This document shows, piece after piece, positions 1-11,841 of a DNA stretch of 64,000 bases. The stretch is from Ambrosia x helenae (Eukaryota; Streptophyta; Magnoliopsida; Asterales; Asteraceae): positions 3,844,001 to 3,908,000 of the forward strand of contig CM061223.1 of the NCBI GenBank assembly GCA_030844895.1, read 5' to 3'. Below the pieces are notes generated by a model, which did not search any database, was not told the origin of the DNA, and saw only the letters and a program-made list of their open reading frames with translations. A program made the translations under genes and the position numbers. Numbering within the stretch: position 1 is the first letter of the stretch; each line of letters begins with the position of its first letter.

Positions 1-190
1 TGTTTTTCATATTTCAATATTTAAGGATAATGAAGTTTTTATTTAGCTGATAGTTTACGTAGGTTTATGGATTTTTGTCCTCTGATTTAATCTATGTACA
101 AAGCATGTGTTAATGATGCTTTGTTTCTTAATTGCAGATAGGATATTGAGCAAAATGGGTGAAGGTTAGTTATCTTCTTTCTGTTTTCTT

Positions 191-1024
191 GCAGAGTAGC
201 GGAACGGCTGCTGGTTAATGGGGGCCCGAGTTATTTTGCGTGGAGGTGAAAGTAGACACCTTCTTCCAGTATGGAACTTTATGAATTGAGGGAATTGCTT
301 GTGCAGCTATCGACAGTTAGATTAACAAAAGCAAGAGATGTATGGCAATGGCAAGGGCGCATAATGAATTCTCAGTTGCAAGTATAAAGAAGTGGATGTG
401 CAGCGAATATCAACAGCAGCAAATGAAGGCCTTAAAGTGGTGCAAATGGATTCCGCAAAAGTGTAACATATTTTTTTGGCGCTCAATGAATGAGCGTCTA
501 CCAGCCAAGGTGGCTTTGAGTCGAAGAAATGTGCCGATAGACAACCGAAATTGCAGCTTATGTAACTCTGCAGAGGAGACAGCAACGCATGTTTTCACCG
601 GATGTGGAGCTACAGCGATGGTTTGGCAAGCGATTTCTAGATGGTGTCGTCTTGCAAACATTTTCGCTTTTGAGGTTGCTGATCTGTTACAAGCTTCAAA
701 AGGCTGCAGTCACTCAAAAACATACCAGGAAGCGGTTCAAGGCATACTAATCATAACCTGTTGGAGAATATGGAAGTCGTGCAACGAGTTCATTTTCAGC
801 GGCATGAAGCGTAAATTGGCAGAGATACTTTCCAAAGTTAAAGCATATGGATTTTTATGGTATAAAAATAGAATTAAGGATAACGATTGCGATTGGAAAT
901 CTTGGTGTAACTTAAACTTGATGTAAGGTTGTTTTTGTGCGGCTCGCTCTCCTCCTTGGAGACGAGCTTGCCTGTTTCTTAATGAAGTATATATTTCAAA
1001 AAATAAAAATAAAAATAAAAAAAT
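191..1024 (+). mobile_element. LINE (L1-type) 3' end, 5'-truncated
   Basis: This is the 3' terminal part of a non-LTR retrotransposon. It contains the C-terminal region of the reverse transcriptase ORF, then a short 3' UTR, then an A-rich tail of AATAAAA-like units at about 993-1024. The conserved block around D-x-W-x-W (about 331-345) lies in a different frame from the zinc-binding segment that follows, so the copy carries at least one frameshift. No target-site duplication could be seen because the 5' limit is unclear. It lies inside the sequence that ends in a Helitron 3' terminus at 1544. Confidence 0.75.
342..926 (+). pseudogene. LINE reverse transcriptase C-terminus with zf-RVT zinc-binding domain (fragment)
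   Basis: A 194-residue open frame that matches the C-terminal region of plant L1-type reverse transcriptases. Residues 8-19 carry the F-S-V-A-S-I-K-K motif typical of the start of the zf-RVT module. Residues 40-47 carry the hydrophobic F-F-W-R motif. C71, C74, H83 and C88 form the C-x2-C-x8-H-x4-C zinc-binding pattern. The polymerase palm with its YADD box is absent, because the copy begins downstream of it. The apparent start codon is only the first Met after a frameshift: the preceding conserved D-V-W-Q-W lies in another frame. It cannot support transposition on its own. Confidence 0.75.
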
Positions 1025-1301
1025 AACCACCCTATTCTTTGTTCTTACTAATATGATCTTTTATTAACAGGCTATACCACATTCTTTTATAACATCTTAA
1101 GCACAAAGTTGAGACAGTAATGTAAGTTTAATGAATCATTATATTTTTATTTTAGTTAACGAGCCTAGAATTTATGAATAGCTCAAGAAACTCTTATTGA
1201 AGTTTGGCTCAATTTCATTAGTCCGAACCTTTAATCGTCTTTTTTTTTTCTATTGTGAGGTGACTATCCCATTCTCTCTTGATTCCCACACCGCTTGCGG
1301 G

Positions 1302-1460
1302 CAATGGCGGACCTATGTCTGGTGTAAGGGGGCGGGCGCCCCTCTTAAAAGAAAAAAAATTAGTATAATTTGTAACCAAAAATCCCGACCGCACCCCTTA
1401 AAAGTTCGGTTAAACCCCTCGAACGCACCCCTTAAAAATAATTACTGGGGTCCGCCACTG
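1302..1460. mobile_element. hAT-like MITE, 159 bp
   Basis: The ends are inverted: CAATGGCGGACC at 1302 and its near complement GGTCCGCCACTG ending at 1460. Flanking 8-mers CTTGCGGG (1294-1301) and ATTGCGGG (1461-1468) match at 7 of 8 positions, as expected for a hAT target-site duplication. The interior has no coding capacity. Confidence 0.75.
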
Positions 1461-1514
1461 ATTGCGGGTATCAACTCTAAACCCTAACATACCGAATTCC
1501 TCATGTGTAACGAA

Positions 1515-1544
1515 CCCGCTGCAACGCGCGGGCATTCTCACTAG
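1515..1544 (+). mobile_element. Helitron 3' terminus (element extends left, possibly off the window)
   Basis: A GC-rich hairpin (CCCGC...GCGGG, about 1515-1532) is followed 8 bases later by CTAG (1541-1544) and then T. This is the standard Helitron 3' end: a hairpin, CTRR, and insertion between A and T. It abuts exactly the point where copia A integrase coding stops. The LINE end and MITE to its left therefore probably lie inside this Helitron, whose 5' end I could not locate. Confidence 0.65.
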
Positions 1545-3666
1545 TGTTAATGAGATATGTGGCGGTTTCGAGGGCAAATGGCCAAAGGTGTGTGGGAAGG
1601 GAGGCATGAGCCATGATGGTGCGGATGATGTTATTTATGGTACGAATTTTTCTTTCGGCTTTGCCGTTTTGGGAGGAAGTGTAAGGGCATGAAAGTCGGT
1701 AAAGTATGCCATTGGTCGTGAAAAATTTTTGAAAAGAGTTATTAACATACTCTCGACCATTGTCACACTGAAATGTTTTTATGGTACGTTCAAATTGGGT
1801 TTTGATGGTAGTGGCAAATTGGGTAAAGGCTTGGAAAACATGGGATTTATGGGTAAGGGGTATGGTCCACAAAAAATTAGTATAGTCATCCAAAAACAAA
1901 ACATAATATTTATAACCAGACGAACTAACAATTGGAGAGGTCCAAACATCACTATGAATCAAATCAAAAGGTTGTAATGCATTAGAATTGGAAGCAAAGA
2001 ACGGTAATTTAGTACTTTTACCAAAAACACACGAGTCACAAAGTTTATTATTCAAAGTATCAAATGAAATAGAAGAAACATTTTTAAAAGAATGCAAAAG
2101 TTGACGTCCCGGGTGACCAAGACGTTGATGCCAAAGATCCGAAGTGATGGCAGCAAAGGCAGTGGGAGCTGTGGAGGAGGACCCAAGCACCAGAGGGTAG
2201 AGATCACCGCTGCTGTTGCACCGCAGGAGCGGAGTCCGCGTCTTGAGGTCCTTCACAAGAAAACCAAACGGGTCAAATTCAACAGACACAGAATTTTCTC
2301 TAGTGAAACGACGGACAGATATAAGGTTTTTAACTAATCTAGGTGAGTATAGGACATTTCTAAAAATAAAGGGCGGGAATGGTTTGGGAAGGTATTTAGT
2401 GCCTTGTCCTAAGACCGGAATAGTATTACCATCACCTACAATAATATGTTGAGGAATACAAGAGTTAGAAAAAGAATGGAAATCACCTTTGTCATGAGTC
2501 ATTGTGGAAGAAGCACCAGTATCCATGTATTGGGTAGGGTCAGGTTGCTGCAGCGACATAGTGTAGAGGGCCTGCTCAATATCTGTTGGACTGTAGGCGG
2601 CATAATTATTTTGATGTGGGCGTGGGCCTAAAAGACCCTGCTGCTGTTGGGCCGCTGAGTTGCCATTGGGCCTGCCAGAATTAGGGAATGGACAGGGAGG
2701 TGTGGGCCAGGGTGAGTAGTTATGGGCCTGAGGGAATGGGTATTGGGCCGAGGTAGATGTGTTGGGATTGGATTGTGGGGTGCCGTATGGAACAGTAGGC
2801 CACGAAGAATTCCAGGACTGGAAAGAAGGATACCAGAACGCTGGAAAGGGTGGGCGGCCATAGTACCCGCGGCCGCGTCCACGGCGTCCAGGACGGCCGC
2901 GGCCACGACCGTTGGAGTTCCGATCAGGGCGGTTCGGGTCAGCGGGTGGGGTGCGGCTGGTTGTGGCGGAGAGGGCGGTTGAGGCTTGTTTTGAGGCGTG
3001 TAGTGCGCGCTCGGCTTTGTTGGATTCCTCTTGGATAAGTTTTGACCGGGCGTTGTAAAAGGAAGGGAGAGGGTGGGTGTTTTGTAGGATTGTTGAGATG
3101 CTCTCGTATTGCTCGTTTAATCCCGCAAGAAGTTGAAGGACTAAACGATCATTATCGACGGGAGCACCAACATTGGCTAGTTGGTCGGCTAGGACTTTTA
3201 TGGTTTGGCAATAGGCGGTCATGGTGGGAAAGCCATCTAACCTAGTGTTGGAGAACTTGTTCATGAGATGGATTGCGCGAGCACTCTTGTTATCATGAAA
3301 CAAGTTTTCAATAGCAACCCAAGCCTCGTGAGCGTTGGAGATGCTATTGATGATGGTGTGTAGGAGGTCATTAGAAATCGTAGTGTATATCCATTGGAGG
3401 ACAATGGCATCAATACGATCCCAATCGGCTTGGGTGGTAGAGGATTCGGCCGTGGGTTCGGGTGGTGGAAGAAGATGGTCATCGACCATGTAGGCTTTGC
3501 AATGTAATTTAAAGAGGGTGGCCCAGGTAGAGTATTGGGAGGACTCGATTTCTAGGACAAGAGGGACGAAGTTTTTGATGTTGGTTACGGTTATAGCCGG
3601 GTGGAGTTTTGAATCGGATAGGGCAGGGGGAGAGGTGGTAGAAGAGGCATTGGATGTAGTAGACAT
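1545..3666 (-). pseudogene. Copia A Gag-Pol polyprotein (gag, protease, integrase; 3' truncated)
   Basis: One uninterrupted frame. Residues 1 to about 230 are copia Gag (UBN2-like). An Arg/Gly-rich stretch follows where a zinc knuckle is often found. The aspartic protease has D382-T383-G384-A. The GAG-pre-integrase module has W512-H-x3-L-G-H and C543-x2-C. The integrase triad D573, D635 and E671 shows the D-D-35-E spacing of active retroviral-type integrases. The last 13 residues are read from Helitron sequence, not copia. Unlike the other copia copies here the frame is clean up to the break. It would encode capsid, maturation and integration functions, but no polymerase. Confidence 0.85.
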
Positions 3667-3773
3667 GATTGGGAGAGGTGATTATTGGCTGGCCGGATGG
3701 TAGCTTAGCGGCGGCAGCAGCAGAAAGAAGGGATAGGATCGAGAAAGAAGGGGAGGTGGTGGTTAGGGGAAGA

Positions 3774-3785
3774 CTCTTGATACCA
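3774..3785 (-). other. Copia A primer-binding site
   Basis: The minus strand reads TGGTATCAAGAG immediately after the LTR edge at 3786. This is complementary to the 3' end of plant initiator tRNA-Met, the usual copia primer. It fixes the LTR/internal junction. Confidence 0.85.
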
Positions 3786-3925
3786 TGATAGAGTTCAATC
3801 CCTTAATTATTTCATTGATGAACCATCTATATATAATACAATAGAGTCCCTATAAATATGAAAGGGATAATTACAATTGAATAGGTACAATCTATACTAT
3901 AATTATAATATGCTAATATATACCA
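3786..3925 (-). repeat. Copia A 5' LTR (single copy, outer edge approximate)
   Basis: An AT-rich stretch beginning directly beside the primer-binding site. On the minus strand it ends ...TCTATCA. The outer edge is placed near 3918-3925 by comparison with the 144-bp LTR of copia B. No second LTR or duplication exists to confirm it. Confidence 0.55.
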
Positions 3926-4938
3926 GCTTATCATTGATTATGATTTTCAAAGGTATATTTTGATGTCACAATTTTCATCACCTGCTTAGAAATTGATGTT
4001 TAAATTCTTACAATTCTTACAAGTGTAAAATTATATCATTATATATTTATATGGCATTTAGATATAAAAATTGATGTTCAAAAGAAATTATCAAAGGCGG
4101 TACTAAATGTGCAATTTCTCATAGTAAGAGATGAAACTTAAATTAAGTACAGATAAAGTGGATTAGTTTAGCATTAAAAAAAAATTCATAGAAGTCTAAA
4201 AACTTGTTTGAGGTAACAATTAACCAACCCACAAGATCTTTAATTCGAAGGTTGAGTCAGGGGTTATATCATAGTGGGTTTCAGATAGTAAGTTTTCTCT
4301 GGAATGGAGGGGTGTCTGGTCATCAGCGTAATCTGTGTTTGCGGGTATGGATGGTCTTTTGTCATTGGTTTCCCCGAGTGATCGGGTTTTTCTTGGTCGT
4401 TCAAAAAACAAGAAGGGTTTGTGAGCTATCCGGCAAGAAAAAAACATGAATAAAAACCAATGTAAGGGTAGTCCACTTGTTCGAGGCACATGCCTCTTAA
4501 AGGGAATGGCTTAGGTTCAAACCCAGACAACGATGCATAAATTAGAATTATTGATATAAACTATAAAGGAAATAATGTTAGTTGTTAAAAAAAAGTGAAG
4601 TTTAATACATTGCAAGGGAAATTGAAAAAGTTAATGGTCTTTTAGTTTTGTTTTATATATTGGAATGTTGACACACTAAAATGTTAATTAGGTCAAAAAT
4701 CATGTCGAGTTTACGGTGTAATTGGATGAACCCAAATACGACCTAGATATTTTCCTGTGACAAAAAAATCAACTAAAACTCAGACACATTTAAAATCATG
4801 TTAGGTTTCGGATCAATCAGCTTGATGTTCATTTGCGAATACAATCAATACTTAATGATATAGTAACAATTTAAATAACCAATGACTTTATATAATTTTT
4901 GTTTATCTTTATTATTATTAATATTGCTGTTGTTGTTA

Positions 4939-4969
<31 letters not shown>

Positions 4970-5094
4970 GGATACCTTTTTAATTGTTTTTATTTTTTTT
5001 ATTTACAACTCCTCAATTATATATTTAGCTTGAGATAAGATTAAAAAAGCTACATAAAAAGAGTTAAGGTTGGTTGAGAGTAAGGCTACTTGTT
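3926..5094. other. AT-rich intergenic DNA with SINE-like segments and a simple repeat
   Basis: No coding sequence is supported. At 4455-4597 there is a tRNA-like segment with a box-B sequence (GGTTCAAACC, about 4515) and a tail TTGTTAAAAAAAA, which looks like a SINE. A second A-rich tail (GTCGTTCAAAAAA, about 4398-4412) may end another SINE remnant. A degenerate ATT/GTT trinucleotide repeat lies at about 4910-4965. Confidence 0.4.
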
Positions 5095-5678
5095 ATCGTC
5101 TCACGCCCTTGTTCCAGGTCAGATTTTAACGCCGGCTACACCGGTTGACGGGGCGTAAAGGCAAGCGTGAAGGCGGGAGGTGTTGGCCTAGTCACAACGT
5201 GAAGGGGAGGATTTTTGTGTGGGTCCCACTCCATTGGTGACCTGCCTTAGTTCACATCCTCAATTCTCAAACCTAGATTTTCTTCTGATTAACATCTCCA
5301 AACCCAAATTTCTGATCGGTGAAAATGGAGGGCTGGCGTCCAGCGATCTTCCTATTGGAATTCAATGGTTGAGGAAGAAACAAACCTTGGTTATACGGTG
5401 GTGGTTGGTGGTGTAGAGTGGTGTGTGACGATGCTTGAGATGGTGGTTGGTGGTGGAGAGTGGTTTGCAATTGGAAGTTGAATGTTTTATCTTTTATTAT
5501 TCTTTTTTTTAAATCTTTTTATTTATTTGTCTAAATTTGTTTATATAAAAATTAAGAATTAAGTAAATGGGTAATGTTTAAAAAATGAGCGATAAGTGAA
5601 AACTAGTGAAACCAAAACATGGGAGGTGAAAAAAAATGAGTGAAAGTGATGTGGTGATATGTCACTAAGATGATAATA
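5095..5678. other. Unclassified GC-richer block before the Helitron start
   Basis: GC-rich at its left side (5096-5215), with GGTGGTTGGTGG-type repeats at 5399-5461. It may be an old TIR element, but no convincing inverted ends or duplication were found. The short ORFs are not supported. Confidence 0.25.
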
Positions 5679-6993
5679 TCTATACTATATATAATGTATG
5701 AGTGAAGGGTAGTTTAAGATACCCAAAAGTTAAGAACTTTTTTTCCTTTAATGCATAAGGTACAACTCTAAAATGAGGGTAAATTAGACTTTTAAGCACT
5801 AATTACACTTTATTCCTCTAATCTTAATTACATTTTAATCCCCCCAACTTTACTTAACTTTTGTTTACTTAAAAACTAATTAAAGTTCTCCTCCTTATTT
5901 TAACCAAGCTACCCCTACGATTTTTTGAATGCCCATACATTTTTCATACGTTAATTTTTTTCTTAAAAAAAATACATCATAAAAACGAGCATTTTATTAT
6001 CTTTAATTTGAGTATAATATTGTTATTTTTGTATTTAAATTTTTTTATGTGCAACATGATTACCAATATCTATAGGTGAGCAATAGCTGAACTGTGAACA
6101 GAAGCTAAACAAAAAAAAAAAAACATACGAACCTAAACCAAAATCAATTGAAAACTAAATTAACCAAAACCTGAATTAACTTAAAATTGTTTATCGGTTT
6201 TTTTCTTTGAGCCCTTAGTTAACTGAAATCAGCCAAACTGAAATCGAATCATTCATATATTCATAGCAAGATGCTCGAGCGATGCAACATCGAATACAAA
6301 AACTTCTAATGATGTATGGTTGGGTTTGGTTCAGTTCGCTAATTAGCCTCAATCGAAACAGAAACCAAAGTTATCGGTTAATCGATCTTATTAACCAACA
6401 AGTTAATTGGTTCGGTTTATTTGTTTAGACTATCCTTTTCGGTTTGGTTTAGTTTAGTTAATTTGGTTACTAACCAAAAACCAACTTTGGCTAAAATTAT
6501 TGCTTATAACTACATAAAATGAAGGTATAAACGCTAAAAATATCTGAATATACAAATTATTTAGTTTTCGCTTGGTAATTTTGTTCAACTAAGGGTAAAA
6601 AAAGCGACATTAAGTTAATTTGGTTTTTGATTGATTTCTGTTGGGTTTCATCAATTTTTGGCAAATTTCGATTAAGGGTTTAGTTATTGTTCACTCATAG
6701 ATATTGTTAATCACATAACACAAATTTTTAATTAAAGGAATTGCAATGCTTACTCAAATTATAAACAATAAAATGCCCATTTTTATGATGTAGTTTTTTT
6801 AAGTATTAACGTATGAAAAAATTATAGTCGTTTACAATTCGTGGGAATAGTTATTTGTTGGCTTAAAATAAAGGGAAAAGGAGAAACTGTTATTTAAATA
6901 AACAAAAGTTGAGTAAACCTGAGTTAATTAAAGTGTAATTAAGATAAGAGTTGTATATTATGCATTACATTCTAAAAAAAGTCTTAACGTTTA

Positions 6994-7137
6994 TATAGGA
7001 ATAATAATTTCCTTGTCATTCTCATTGATTTGCCAAGTATAAATAATACAATATGTCTCCTTATTTTTGGGAGATTTGTTACACAATAAATGAGAAATAA
7101 ATGCAATACATATTTGACATAAATACAAATACTAATA
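6994..7137 (-). repeat. Copia B 3' LTR
   Basis: 144 bp, TA...TA ends, outer duplication GTTTA at 6989-6993. The purine tract (minus strand GCGGGGGTG, 7138-7148) lies directly inside. It matches the 5' LTR at 143 of 144 positions. Confidence 0.93.
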
Positions 7138-7956
7138 CACCCCCGCAGTTGAAGCATCAGGAGGACCGATGCTGAGACTGGATCTGAAATCATCAAAAAG
7201 TACCCGAGGGAGACCTTTGGTGAAGATGTCCGCAACTTGATGACGAGATGGAACATGAAGGACGCGAACATGTCCTCGTTGAACTTGCTCGCGAACAAAG
7301 TGAATATCCAGTTCGATATGCTTCGTACGTTGATGTTGTACAGGATTGCCGGATAGGTAGACCGCACTGACGTTATCACAGTAAACTAACGTTGCTCGAG
7401 ACAAAGGATGATGAAGTTCAAGCAAGAGATTGCGCAGCCAGCAAATGTCGGCTACAACGTTCGCAACACCTCTGTATTCAGCTTCAGCACTGGACCTGGA
7501 GATGGTAGCTTGCCGCTTGGAGGACCAGGAAATAAGATTGTCACCCAAATACACGCAATAACCAGAAGTAGAGCGGCGTGTGTCTGGACAACCAGCCCAA
7601 TCTGCATCTGTATATGCCACCAACGAGAGATTAGGTACTGGTCCGAGATGAAGGCCGTAAGAAATAGTACCCTGCAAATATCTAATAATGCGTTTTAAAG
7701 CATTCCAGTGGTCCTGGCGAGGATCGTGCATGTGCATACAAATTTGCTGAACAGCATATGAAATGTCCGGTCTTGTGAACGTGAGATACTGCAAGGCACC
7801 AGCCAGGCTGCGATATGTTGAAGGATCCTCATAAGGCGGACTAGCTGTGGCAGACAATTTGGATTGTGTATCAACGGGAGTGGCAACAGGTTTGCGTGAA
7901 TCCATGGCAGCTCGATGAATAATGTCTTGGACATATGCTTGTTGCGAGAGAAACAT
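7132..7956 (-). pseudogene. Copia B RNase H and end of reverse transcriptase
   Basis: A 274-residue frame beginning just after a frameshift in reverse transcriptase. It contains the RT connection (L-A-G-A-L-Q-Y-L-T-F-T-R-P-D-I) and the Ty1-type RNase H. Visible active-site blocks are the T-D-A-D-W-A-G-C motif, the S-S-A-E-A-E-Y-R-G motif and the Y-C-D-N motif. It continues to the T-K-x-L-P motif that normally closes copia polyproteins. The stop codon falls inside the 3' LTR. It would degrade the RNA template and help complete second-strand synthesis, but it is out of frame with the rest of pol. Confidence 0.85.
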
Positions 7957-9738
7957 GTGATTACCGTACGAGCGACTTGAATACCCAAGAAGTAGGAAAG
8001 AGGCCCCAAGTCCTTCATAGCAAATTCACCAGACAAGGTTTGTAATAGCCGTGTGCGTAACGCCTCCGTAGATGTGGTAAGAATAATGTCATCCACATAG
8101 ATAAGAAGATATGCAATATCGCGTCCGTGGCTATAAATAAAGAGAGAATTGTCTGATTTGCTTTGTGTGAAGCCCTGCAAAAGAACAAAATCTGTGAAAC
8201 GTTGATACCAGGCTCGTGGAGCCTGTTTGAGACCATATAGTGATTTTCTAAGGCGATAGACATGATCCGGAAAATCACGGTGACGAAAACCCATGGGTTG
8301 ATGCATGTAGACAGTCTCTTCCAAATTGCCGTGCAGGAACGCATTAGTAACGTCCAACTGATGAATAGGCCAAGATTTGGAGAGAGCTAAGGAGAGAACC
8401 AATCGAATGGTAGAGGGTTTAACCACCGGACTAAATGTTTCACCACAATCTATACCTGTCTGCTGTTTACGGCCATCACAAACTAAACGAGCTTTATAAC
8501 GCTCCAAACTGCCATCGGACCTGAATTTATGTTTAAATAACCACATGCAACGAATAATATTCATGTCAGGTGTCCTAGGTACTAACTCCCAGGTCTTGTT
8601 TTTAATAAGTGCACTAAACTCGTTGGACATGGCATTGTGCCATTCGGGAGAGGACAAGGCAACCTGAGGGTTTTTGGGTATTGGGACGATGGTGGCAGTG
8701 CGGAGATTAAAGTGGTGTTTAGGTTTGTGAATGCCGCTCATGGAGCGAGTGTGTATGGTGCGGGTAGGTGGTATAGGAGGTGGGGGTGGCACAATGGTGG
8801 AAGAGTTGTGCGTGGTGGGAACAGACGGGTTGGTTGGGAGAGTGGGCTGAAGAGTTGGTTGGGCTTTAGTGGAAGGAGTGTTGGTGTGTGGAGGTGTTGG
8901 TGGGGCGTCAGTGTTGGGAACGGGCTGAGACGGGAATGGGCCAGAGGGATGGGCCGAGTTATTAGAAGTGGTGGGCTGGTCAGGAGAGGTAGGTAGGGGA
9001 TAAGTGGCGGAAGTGATGTTGGGCCGGGATTGTGGGCTCGGGAATGTTTCAGTTGGGCTGTGAGGAGTGGGTGGATGGGACGGGTTAATATTTATGGTGG
9101 AAGGTTGGGCAGGAGCGGGTGTGGGCGGTGTGACGGGTGTGGTTTTACGTTGAAGATAATCCCACACCAAGGGGTTGATGGTGGGATTAAGAAAGTCATA
9201 GGACGGGGATTTAGTTGGGGATTGAATGGTGTAAGGGAAAATAGATTCTTCAAAATGGACATGTCTTGAAATAACTATTTGATGAGAGTTAAGATCAAGA
9301 CATTTGTATCCACGATGATGGGTGGGGTATCCGAGAAAGACACACGGGTTAGAGCGATAGTCAAGTTTGTGGATTTTTGTTGAAGGGTGGAGGGGGTAGC
9401 AAAGACATCCGAAAACACGTAAGTGGTCGTATTCTGGGATGCAATTGTAAAGAAGGGTGGTAGGGGATTTGAAGTTATGAAGTTTGCTTGGCAAAATGTT
9501 AAGTAGATAAGTGGCAGTTTCAAGTGCATGATGCCAAAGGTTGGGTGGTAAGGAGGCTTGGGCAAGAAGGGTGCGAATCATGTTGTTAATGGTATGGATT
9601 TTGCGTTCCGCTTTACCATTTTGGGAAGAGGTGTAGGGACATGAAAAACGAAAGTGCATGCCATTATGATTACAAAAATTATAAAAGTTTTGATTTGCAT
9701 ATTCAGTGCCATTGTCACATTGAAATTGTTTGATTTTA
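7957..9738 (-). pseudogene. Copia B integrase C-terminus and reverse transcriptase
   Basis: The frame runs from about 9738 to 7957 and opens with the end of the integrase core (S-Q-N-G-K-A-E-R-K, with the catalytic Glu). A Pro/Ser/Thr-rich linker follows. Reverse transcriptase then contains the N-A-F-L-H-G block, the Y-G-L-K-Q-A-P-R-A-W motif and the catalytic Y-V-D-D at about 8088-8099. Frameshifts at both ends (near 9738 and 7957) separate it from its neighbours, so no full Pol can be made from this copy. Confidence 0.85.
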
Positions 9739-10790
9739 CTATGAAATTGGTGTTGATGTAGTTATGAAGAGTGGTGAAGACGGAAAAGACTTGAGATTTA
9801 TGTGATAAGGGAAAGGTCCACAAGAAGTTAGTAAAATCATCCAAAAACAAAATATAATATTTGTGGCCTCCCGTACTAAGTATAGGGGAGGTCCATAAGT
9901 CACTGTGAACAATGTCAAATGCAAAACAAGTGTTATTAATAGAATCATAAAAAGGCAACTTAACACTTTTGCCAAAAACACACGATTGACAAAGTGATTT
10001 ATTTAGTTTTCCATAATCAATAAATGAAGACAATTTCAAAGATTTGAGAAGATTGTCTCCAGGATGTCCCAAGCGTTGATGCCAGCGATCTTGAGAAACA
10101 GCAACAAAAGAAGAAGGTTGGGTGGTCTTGAGGGGGAGTGGTTGAGTCAAGGGATAAAGATCGCCAGTGCTATTGCATCGTAGGATAGGAGCCCTGGTTT
10201 TGAGATCCTTCACAAGAAAGCCAAATGGGTCAAATTTAATAGAAACCAAATTATCGGTGGTAAGGCGACGCACAGAAATAAGGTTTTTAATTAAATTTGG
10301 AGCAAATAGAACATTGTTAAGCTTGAGGGGAGGGTAAGGCGGTGGTAGGACTTGGTTGCCTTGGGCCACTACAGGGATGGTCATGCCATTTCCAACAACA
10401 ATATATTTATTAGTGCAAGTATTAAAAGTAGACGGAGAGTATATACCTTGCTCATTTGCAGAGTGAGAGGAGGCGTCGGTATCCATTACCCCATGGTCCG
10501 GTGGGTTAAGAGCCAGTGAATAAAGCGCATGTTCAATATCTGTTGGAGAGTACCCTGTGAGGTGTGCCTGATCAGGGCGTGGGCCAAGAATTCCCTGTGA
10601 ATTTTGTGAGTTGGGCCTAGACGGGTATGGACAAGGTGGGTTGGCCGAGTTGGTATTGGTGGTAGTATTGTTTTTAAGCAGTGAGGCCCATTGAGAGGCG
10701 GTCCAGTTACTCGGAAAAATAATATACGGGTGGCTCGGGTTGGATGAGGCATTGTTGTTGGGCCGGTTTTTGGGAGGTATTGGGCCGTCC
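9739..10790 (-). pseudogene. Copia B protease, GAG-pre-integrase and integrase N-terminal half
   Basis: After a frameshift near 10790 the frame encodes a Pro/Asn-rich linker and then the protease, whose catalytic triplet reads D-T-D instead of D-T/S-G (about 10480-10488). A GAG-pre-integrase module follows (W-H-Q-R-L-G-H-P-G and C-Q-S-C-V-F-G-K-S). The first integrase catalytic Asp lies in H-S-D-L-W. The D-N-G block with the second Asp is out of frame because of an indel near 9738. The altered protease residue would be expected to abolish cleavage. Confidence 0.8.
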
Positions 10791-11594
10791 GCGGCCGCGG
10801 CCACGGCGGTTAGTGGGCCTGTTTTGGGATCTGTTTGGGTCAGCAGTGGGGTATTGTGTTTGGGAGGCGGGGCGCGGGTTATTGGTGGTGGTTGTGTGAA
10901 GGGCGGTTGAGGCCGAGTGAGAATTCCGAGTAACCTGTCGCTTCTTTTTGCTCTCTTCAAAAGTCAAACGGGACCGGACCTCGTTGAACGTGGGTAGTGG
11001 CTCACGGTTTTGGAGGACCGTTGAGATACTATCATATTGTTCGGTGAGGCCGGTCAACACCTTAAGAACAAGTATGCGGTTTTCAACAGGGGCACCCACA
11101 CTTGCAAGTTGGTCAGCCAGATGTTTGGCGTGCTCACAATAATCTGCCATAGAAGAAAAATTATCAAGACATAAGTTAGCAAACTCTTGACCAAGAAATA
11201 CCGCGCGAGAATTTTGATTGTCATTGAATTCATTTTCCACAGCGGTCCATGCGTCAAAAGCCGTTTGACCCGGCTGAATGATTATGCGTAACAGGGGCTG
11301 AGAGAGAGTAGCATAAATCCATTGCTTGACAAGAGCATCGATACGTGTCCACAGATGCTCCGCAGCGGCAGCCGCCGCCTCTGCCTTGGCGGCGGCAGTT
11401 GGGTCCGATGACGACATAGGAGTAGCGGGCGGACGACGAGGGGACAGGTGGTCAGCAACCTCGTATGCCTCGCAGTGGACCTGAAATAGAGTCTTCCAAG
11501 TTGAATATGCCGGGGAATCTTTTTCCAAAGAGATGGGAATATGGGATTTTATGTGTGTTGACCGTAAGTGCGGGATGCAGGTTGTGGAGTCCAT
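10791..11594 (-). pseudogene. Copia B Gag
   Basis: Starts at the Met codon ending at 11594, about 240 bp inside the primer-binding site. It encodes copia Gag (UBN2-like: W-I-Y-A-T-L, A-W-x-A-V-E-N and L-A-D-Q-L-A-S-V-G-A-P-V motifs) with a poly-Ala stretch around residues 65-80. It ends in an Arg/Gly-rich tail (G-R-G-R-G-R-P) instead of a CCHC zinc knuckle, like copia A. Gag would form the virus-like particle. The frame is lost near 10790. Confidence 0.8.
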
Positions 11595-11829
11595 GATGTG
11601 ATCGGGTATAATAAAAGAAAAGAGGGTATATGGGAGTTATAAGGAGGCAGTGAAGGAAGTATGAATGTTCGGTGGGTATCAGAAAGTTTGCGGATGCAGG
11701 GGAGGTATAAGGAGGAGTAGAGAATGTAGTGGATGGGAGAGGAGAAAAGGAATGATGATAGCGAAGGAAGCAGCCGAGTATGGCTGCCGCCGTCAAAGAA
11801 GAAGAAGAGGGTCCTAGGGTTTGGAACCT

Positions 11830-11841
11830 AGTGTGATACCA
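11830..11841 (-). other. Copia B primer-binding site
   Basis: The minus strand reads TGGTATCACACT directly next to the LTR edge at 11842. The first eight bases match the initiator tRNA-Met complement used by plant copia elements. Confidence 0.8.

Larger units (their letters stand above)
1545..3925 (-). mobile_element. Ty1/copia element A, truncated within integrase
   Basis: Minus-strand copia element with 5' LTR, primer-binding site, gag, protease and most of integrase. Reverse transcriptase, RNase H and the 3' LTR are missing. The break at 1545 coincides with a Helitron 3' end, so the remainder may lie left of the window. It belongs to the same lineage as copia B: both Gag proteins end in an Arg/Gly-rich tail instead of a CCHC knuckle, and both share short (about 140 bp) LTRs. 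Confidence 0.85.

Noticed and set aside
1410..1692. Short ORFs around the MITE and copia A border
   Set aside because: They cross element boundaries and have no protein-like composition.
8637..9269. Plus-strand ORFs of 119 and 79 aa
   Set aside because: They are antisense to the Pro/Ser/Thr-rich linker of copia B pol.
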